Assembly (NCBI GenBank): GCA_029863035.1
Contig: JAOTWH010000039.1
Span: 1 to 14,647, forward strand
Direction of reading: 5' to 3'
Source: Acidimicrobiia bacterium
GTDB lineage: Bacteria; Actinomycetota; Acidimicrobiia; UBA5794; JAOTWH01
DNA: 14,647 nucleotides
Positions 11,550 through 14,647 of this stretch are shown here, piece after piece. The position numbers and the translations under genes were made by a program. Position 1 is the stretch's first letter, and the number at the start of each line of letters is the position of its first letter. The notes under the pieces were generated by a model, which saw only the letters and a program-made list of their open reading frames with translations, did not search any database and had not been told where the DNA came from.

Positions 11550-12929
11550 ATGCCGTATCGCACCATCATCGAGCCATTCCGAATCCACAGCGTCCAGGCC
11601 ATCGACCTTCCCAACGAGGCACAGCGCCAAGCGGCTCTGGAGCGCGCTGGATACAACCTCTTCTTCCTCCATGCCGATGAGGTGATCATCGACCTCCTCA
11701 CCGACTCGGGGACCGGCGCCATGTCGGCGAAGCAATGGGCGGGAATGATGGTTGGCGACGAGTCCTACGCAGGATCTCGCTCCTATTACCGCTTTCGGGA
11801 CACCGTGAAGGCCCTCACTGGCTTTTCCGAGGTCATCCCGACTCATCAGGGGCGAGCCGCAGAACACATCTTGTTCACTGTGGCTGTAAGCAAGGGCCAG
11901 GTCGTTCCTAACAACACCCACTTCGACACCACGAGGGCCAATGTCGAGTATCGGCAAGCCGAAGCCAGGGATCTGGTCATTCCCGAGGGCAAGGATCCCG
12001 ACGCCACCCACCCATTCAAAGGGAACATGGACGTTGAGGCACTCGAGCGGACCATCGAGGAGGTTGGGGTAGATCGTATCCCCTTCGTCATGGTGACGGT
12101 TACCAACAATTCCGGAGGCGGCCAGCCAGTGTCGATGGCCAACCTAAGGGCGGTGCGCGAGGTGTGCGACAGGCATGGGCTTAAGTTCATCCTCGACGCC
12201 TGCCGCTTCGCCGAGAACGCATGGTTCATCCACCTCAGAGAGGACGGCTACGCAGATCACTCGCCCCGCGAGATAGCCGAGGAGATGTTCTCCATCGCCG
12301 ACGGCTGCACCATGTCGGCCAAGAAGGACGGCCTCGCCAACATCGGTGGATTCGTCGCTCTCAACGACACCGAGTTGGCCAACGAGTGCCGCAACCTGCT
12401 GATCCTCACCGAGGGTTTCCCAACCTACGGTGGCCTTGCCGGGTACGACCTCGAAGCCATCGCCATTGGCCTCGAAGAGGTAACCCACCCCGAGTATCTG
12501 CGCTACCGGATCCGATCAACCGCTTACCTTGCGGACAAAATCACCGCTGCCGGGGTGCCCATTGTGAGCCCGCCTGGTGGACACGCCGTCTACATCAACG
12601 CCGGAAGGATGCTTTCTCATATCCCGTCTCATGAGTACCCGGCCCAATCGTTGGCTATCGAGCTGTATCGCAACGGGGGAGTTCGCGGGGTAGAGATCGG
12701 CTCAGTCATGTTCGGGCGTCCCAAGCCAGATGGGTCAGAGGAGCCGGCCCAGATGGAACTGGTGCGGCTGGCCATTCCCCGCCGGACCTACACCCAAAGC
12801 CACATCGATTACGTGGCGGAGGTTGTGATCGATGTTGCGAAATCGGCCTCTGACATGAGGGGATATCGGATCACAGAACAGGCACCTTGGCTGAGGCACT
12901 TCACGGCCCGCTTCGAGTCCGTCGCCTAA
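11550..12929 (+). CDS. tnaA: Tryptophanase (tryptophan indole-lyase)
   Basis: A 459-residue PLP enzyme of the tryptophanase/tyrosine phenol-lyase family. Tryptophanase splits L-tryptophan into indole, pyruvate and ammonia. Family blocks are complete: LLTDSGTGAMS (49-59), GDESYAGSRSYY (69-80), PTHQGR (97-102), NNSGGGQPVSMANLR (186-200), LDACRFAENA (215-224), TMSAKKD with the PLP lysine (254-260, Lys259), EGFPTYGGLAG, and GGHAVYINAG. Three positions separating the two activities favour tryptophanase: Asp126 in HFDTT (Thr in tyrosine phenol-lyase), Ile383 in VEIGS (Arg in the latter), and His450 in LRHFTARF (Phe in the latter). ATG 11550 has GGAG 11 nt upstream and a family-typical N-terminus (EPFRI); the frame upstream is only open through repeats. 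The MFS gene starts 3 nt after its stop. I see no tnaC-like leader peptide. Confidence 0.9.
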   Translation: MPYRTIIEPFRIHSVQAIDLPNEAQRQAALERAGYNLFFLHADEVIIDLLTDSGTGAMSAKQWAGMMVGDESYAGSRSYYRFRDTVKALTGFSEVIPTHQGRAAEHILFTVAVSKGQVVPNNTHFDTTRANVEYRQAEARDLVIPEGKDPDATHPFKGNMDVEALERTIEEVGVDRIPFVMVTVTNNSGGGQPVSMANLRAVREVCDRHGLKFILDACRFAENAWFIHLREDGYADHSPREIAEEMFSIADGCTMSAKKDGLANIGGFVALNDTELANECRNLLILTEGFPTYGGLAGYDLEAIAIGLEEVTHPEYLRYRIRSTAYLADKITAAGVPIVSPPGGHAVYINAGRMLSHIPSHEYPAQSLAIELYRNGGVRGVEIGSVMFGRPKPDGSEEPAQMELVRLAIPRRTYTQSHIDYVAEVVIDVAKSASDMRGYRITEQAPWLRHFTARFESVA

Positions 12930-12932
12930 CGG

Positions 12933-14267
12933 ATGGCGGAGGGGATACCGGAAGGAGAGGCCACAACCACCGGAATTAGGTCCTTCATTGTGGTCTGGTT
13001 GGGTCAGCTGGTTTCGATCAGCGGGACCACGCTTTCAGCTTTCGGATTGCAGCTATTTGTTTTCGTGGAGACGGGTTCGGTAACCAAGTTGTCCTTCGTT
13101 GTGTTGGCATTTGCCGTTCCAGGGATTGTGTTGGCACCCATGGCGGGTTCCGTCGCCGACCGTTTCGATCGCCGCCTCGTCATGCTCATCGCCGACGGGG
13201 TGGCCGGCGCAGCCACTTTGATTACGGCCGGTTTGTTCTTCTCAGACGCTCTCGAGCTCTGGCATATCTACCTGCTGGTGGCGGTGGGATCCGGGGCCAA
13301 CGCCTTTCAGGAGCCGGCGTGGCTGGCTTCGATTCCGATGCTGGTCCCCAAGGAGCAATTGGGGCGAGCGAATGGCCTGGTCCAGTTGAACCAGGGCATA
13401 TCCATCGTGGTGGCGCCCGCCGCCGCCGGGGCGTTGCTTGCCATCGGAGACCTGGGTCTGGTCCTCATGGTGGATGCGGTCACGTTCGTTGTTGGTGTGC
13501 TGGCACTGGCATCGGTCAGATTCCCTCGACTGGTAAGGGAAGACCGGGCTGAGGCAACTGTCGGCAAGGACGCGCTCAAGGCATGGCGCTATCTCCGGGA
13601 GCGGCCCGGTCTATTCGGCTTGCTGTGGCTGTACAGCGGGGTCAACTTCATGCTTTCGTTCGGAAATGTGTTGTTCATCCCCCTCATCCTGTCCTTCTCA
13701 ACCGAGGCCGCCGCCGGGGCCGTGCTGGCGGCGGCAGGATTTGGCGCCATTGTGGGGAGCCTCGCGATGGCCGCTACTGGAGGGCCCAAACGCTTGGTGC
13801 GTGCCGTCTTGGGGAGCCTCCTCTTCATAGGGGTCTTCAGTGCCATGGCGGGCTTGCGTGCTTCCGTTCCGTTCATCGCGGTGGCGGTGGTGCTGCTGAT
13901 GCTCAGCGTTCCCATCGCCAACACGGCCAGCCAAGTGATCTGGCAGACCAAGGTCGAGCTTGGAATGCAGGGCAGGATCTTCTCGCTGCGGAGGATGATC
14001 TCGTCGGCGGTTGCCCCGGCTGCCATTCTCTTGGCCGGTCCGCTCGCCGACAAAGTCTTCGAACCCCGATTCGAGGAAGGCGGGGGATTGGCCGACAGCG
14101 TCGGCTCGGTGATCGGAACCGGGCCTGGAAGGGGCATCGGGTTCTTGCTTGTGCTCAGTGGAATTGGGGCGATCGGCCTGGCCGTGGTCGGCTGGCTCGT
14201 GCCTCGCATCCGCAATATCGAGACCGACCTCCCGGACCAAGTAGGACAAACGGTCGCGGCGGGGTGA
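12933..14267 (+). CDS. MFS transporter, EntS/MefA-like (DHA3-type) exporter
   Basis: A 444-residue major facilitator protein with about 12 hydrophobic segments. The first helix region RSFIVVWLGQLVSISGTTLS and the loop MAGSVADRFDRRLVMLIAD (A-loop motif DRFDRR) are typical of the MFS_3 group, which includes the enterobactin exporter EntS and macrolide efflux pumps; the sequence GRANGLVQLNQGIS and the second-half loop QVIWQTKVELGMQGRIFSLR also fit. These proteins generally export small molecules with the proton gradient. ATG 12933 lies 3 nt after the tryptophanase stop with no ribosome-binding site of its own, so translation is probably coupled. The substrate is unknown; the operon suggests a product or analogue of tryptophan metabolism. 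Confidence 0.85.
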   Translation: MAEGIPEGEATTTGIRSFIVVWLGQLVSISGTTLSAFGLQLFVFVETGSVTKLSFVVLAFAVPGIVLAPMAGSVADRFDRRLVMLIADGVAGAATLITAGLFFSDALELWHIYLLVAVGSGANAFQEPAWLASIPMLVPKEQLGRANGLVQLNQGISIVVAPAAAGALLAIGDLGLVLMVDAVTFVVGVLALASVRFPRLVREDRAEATVGKDALKAWRYLRERPGLFGLLWLYSGVNFMLSFGNVLFIPLILSFSTEAAAGAVLAAAGFGAIVGSLAMAATGGPKRLVRAVLGSLLFIGVFSAMAGLRASVPFIAVAVVLLMLSVPIANTASQVIWQTKVELGMQGRIFSLRRMISSAVAPAAILLAGPLADKVFEPRFEEGGGLADSVGSVIGTGPGRGIGFLLVLSGIGAIGLAVVGWLVPRIRNIETDLPDQVGQTVAAG

Positions 14268-14278
14268 CCCTTCACTGT

Positions 14279-14284
14279 TAGCTT
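14279..14284 (+). promoter_or_regulatory. Candidate -10 box of the second MFS gene
   Basis: TAGCTT (TANNNT) lies 29 nt before ATG 14314. It would give a leader of about 23 nt that includes GAGGA (14306-14310), a possible but closely spaced ribosome-binding site. Confidence 0.3.
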
Positions 14285-14313
14285 CCTCGACTCGGGCACC
14301 CATCCGAGGACCT

Positions 14314-14647
14314 ATGACCCAGTCCAACCCCCAAGTCCGCACCGCTCCATCGCGCCGCCGTTTCCTCGGCTGGCGCATTGCGGTATTGGCGACGATCACT
14401 GCCACGATGACCGGACCTGGTCAGACGATCGGCGTCTCCGTGTTCGTCGATCCGATGATCGCCGATCTCAGCCTGACCCGCTCGCAAGTCGCCACCGCCT
14501 ACCTCATCGGCACTCTCACGGGAGCCCTTGCTCTTCCGTTCGTTGGACGCTGGGTGGACCGGGTCGGATCGCGCCGGGCCATGACGTTGATAGGCCTCGC
14601 TTTCGCTTCCGGACTCGTGGTCATGAGCGGGGTCAGGGGTTTCGTCA
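14314..14647 (+). CDS. MFS transporter, 5' part (3' end outside window)
   Basis: The first 111 codons of another major facilitator protein. After a basic N-terminus (SRRRFLGWR) come helix 1 (IAVLATITATMTGPGQTIGV), a loop, helix 2 (VATAYLIGTLTGALALPFV), the motif-A loop GRWVDRVGSRRAM, and the start of helix 3. The GPGQTIGVSVFVDPMI segment resembles MFS proteins outside the DHA3 group, so it is not a duplicate of the preceding exporter. It starts 46 nt after that gene, with its own possible promoter and a GAGGA 3 nt before the ATG. The frame is open to the end of the window. Substrate unknown. Confidence 0.8.
   Translation, partial: MTQSNPQVRTAPSRRRFLGWRIAVLATITATMTGPGQTIGVSVFVDPMIADLSLTRSQVATAYLIGTLTGALALPFVGRWVDRVGSRRAMTLIGLAFASGLVVMSGVRGFV

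Noticed and set aside
11550..12929. Tyrosine phenol-lyase instead of tryptophanase
   Set aside because: Much of the sequence is equally similar, but Asp126, Ile383 and His450 match tryptophanase at the positions that differ.

Overview
The window looks like a piece of chromosome from a high-GC actinobacterium, most likely a deep-branching lineage such as Acidimicrobiia. This placement is inferred from gene content and style, not from a marker-gene comparison. The clues are an Mrp ATPase without the CxxC motif, as in actinobacterial Mrp proteins, an L-asparaginase II/YbjN pair, a two-gene ABC exporter with a tandem-duplicated permease, and many TANNNT -10 boxes ending 6-8 nt before an ATG, the signature of leaderless transcripts common in Actinobacteria. 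I see no phage, plasmid, transposase, CRISPR or rRNA. Most genes are housekeeping or accessory metabolism.

Layout. 1-900 (+): 3' end of L-asparaginase II, overlapping a YbjN-type gene. 901-1180: a gap with a hairpin and no convincing gene. 1181-2635 (-): a two-gene operon of a Clp1/Grc3-like polynucleotide kinase and a VOC (glyoxalase-fold) protein. 2690-3499 (+): a SAM hydrolase (DUF62) divergent from the kinase, with an unusual active-site residue. 3483-3569 (-): a probable 28-residue membrane protein. 3582-3905 (+): a glutaredoxin-like protein and tRNA-Gly(CCC). 3906-4126: inverted repeats. 4127-4360 (-) and 4384-5145 (+): a small two-helix membrane protein divergent from a PhzF-family isomerase. 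5142-7818 (-): an ABC exporter (ATPase then duplicated permease), followed by the C-terminal scrap of another permease. 7916-8560 (+): uridine kinase. 8561-8796: repeats. 8797-9552 (-): RidA and an ErpA/IscA A-type Fe-S carrier. 9650-10807 (+): Mrp/NBP35-type ATPase, divergent from the Fe-S carrier. 10793-11110 (-): YciI-like protein overlapping the mrp 3' end. 11111-11549: a 439-nt gap packed with GC-rich palindromic repeats. 11550-14267 (+): tryptophanase and an MFS exporter in one operon. 14314-end (+): a second MFS transporter, cut by the window edge.

Functional groupings: ErpA/IscA and Mrp form a divergent Fe-S assembly pair. The SAM hydrolase and the polynucleotide kinase share a 54-nt divergent control region. 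Tryptophanase is probably coexpressed with an exporter rather than a tryptophan importer. The points most worth follow-up are the His-to-Asp change in the SAM hydrolase, the bacterial Clp1-like kinase, the series of predicted leaderless promoters (which also supports an otherwise overlooked 28-residue membrane protein), the tryptophanase-exporter operon, and a dispersed REP-like repeat family. I did not find a clear defence or other multi-gene system of a new kind.
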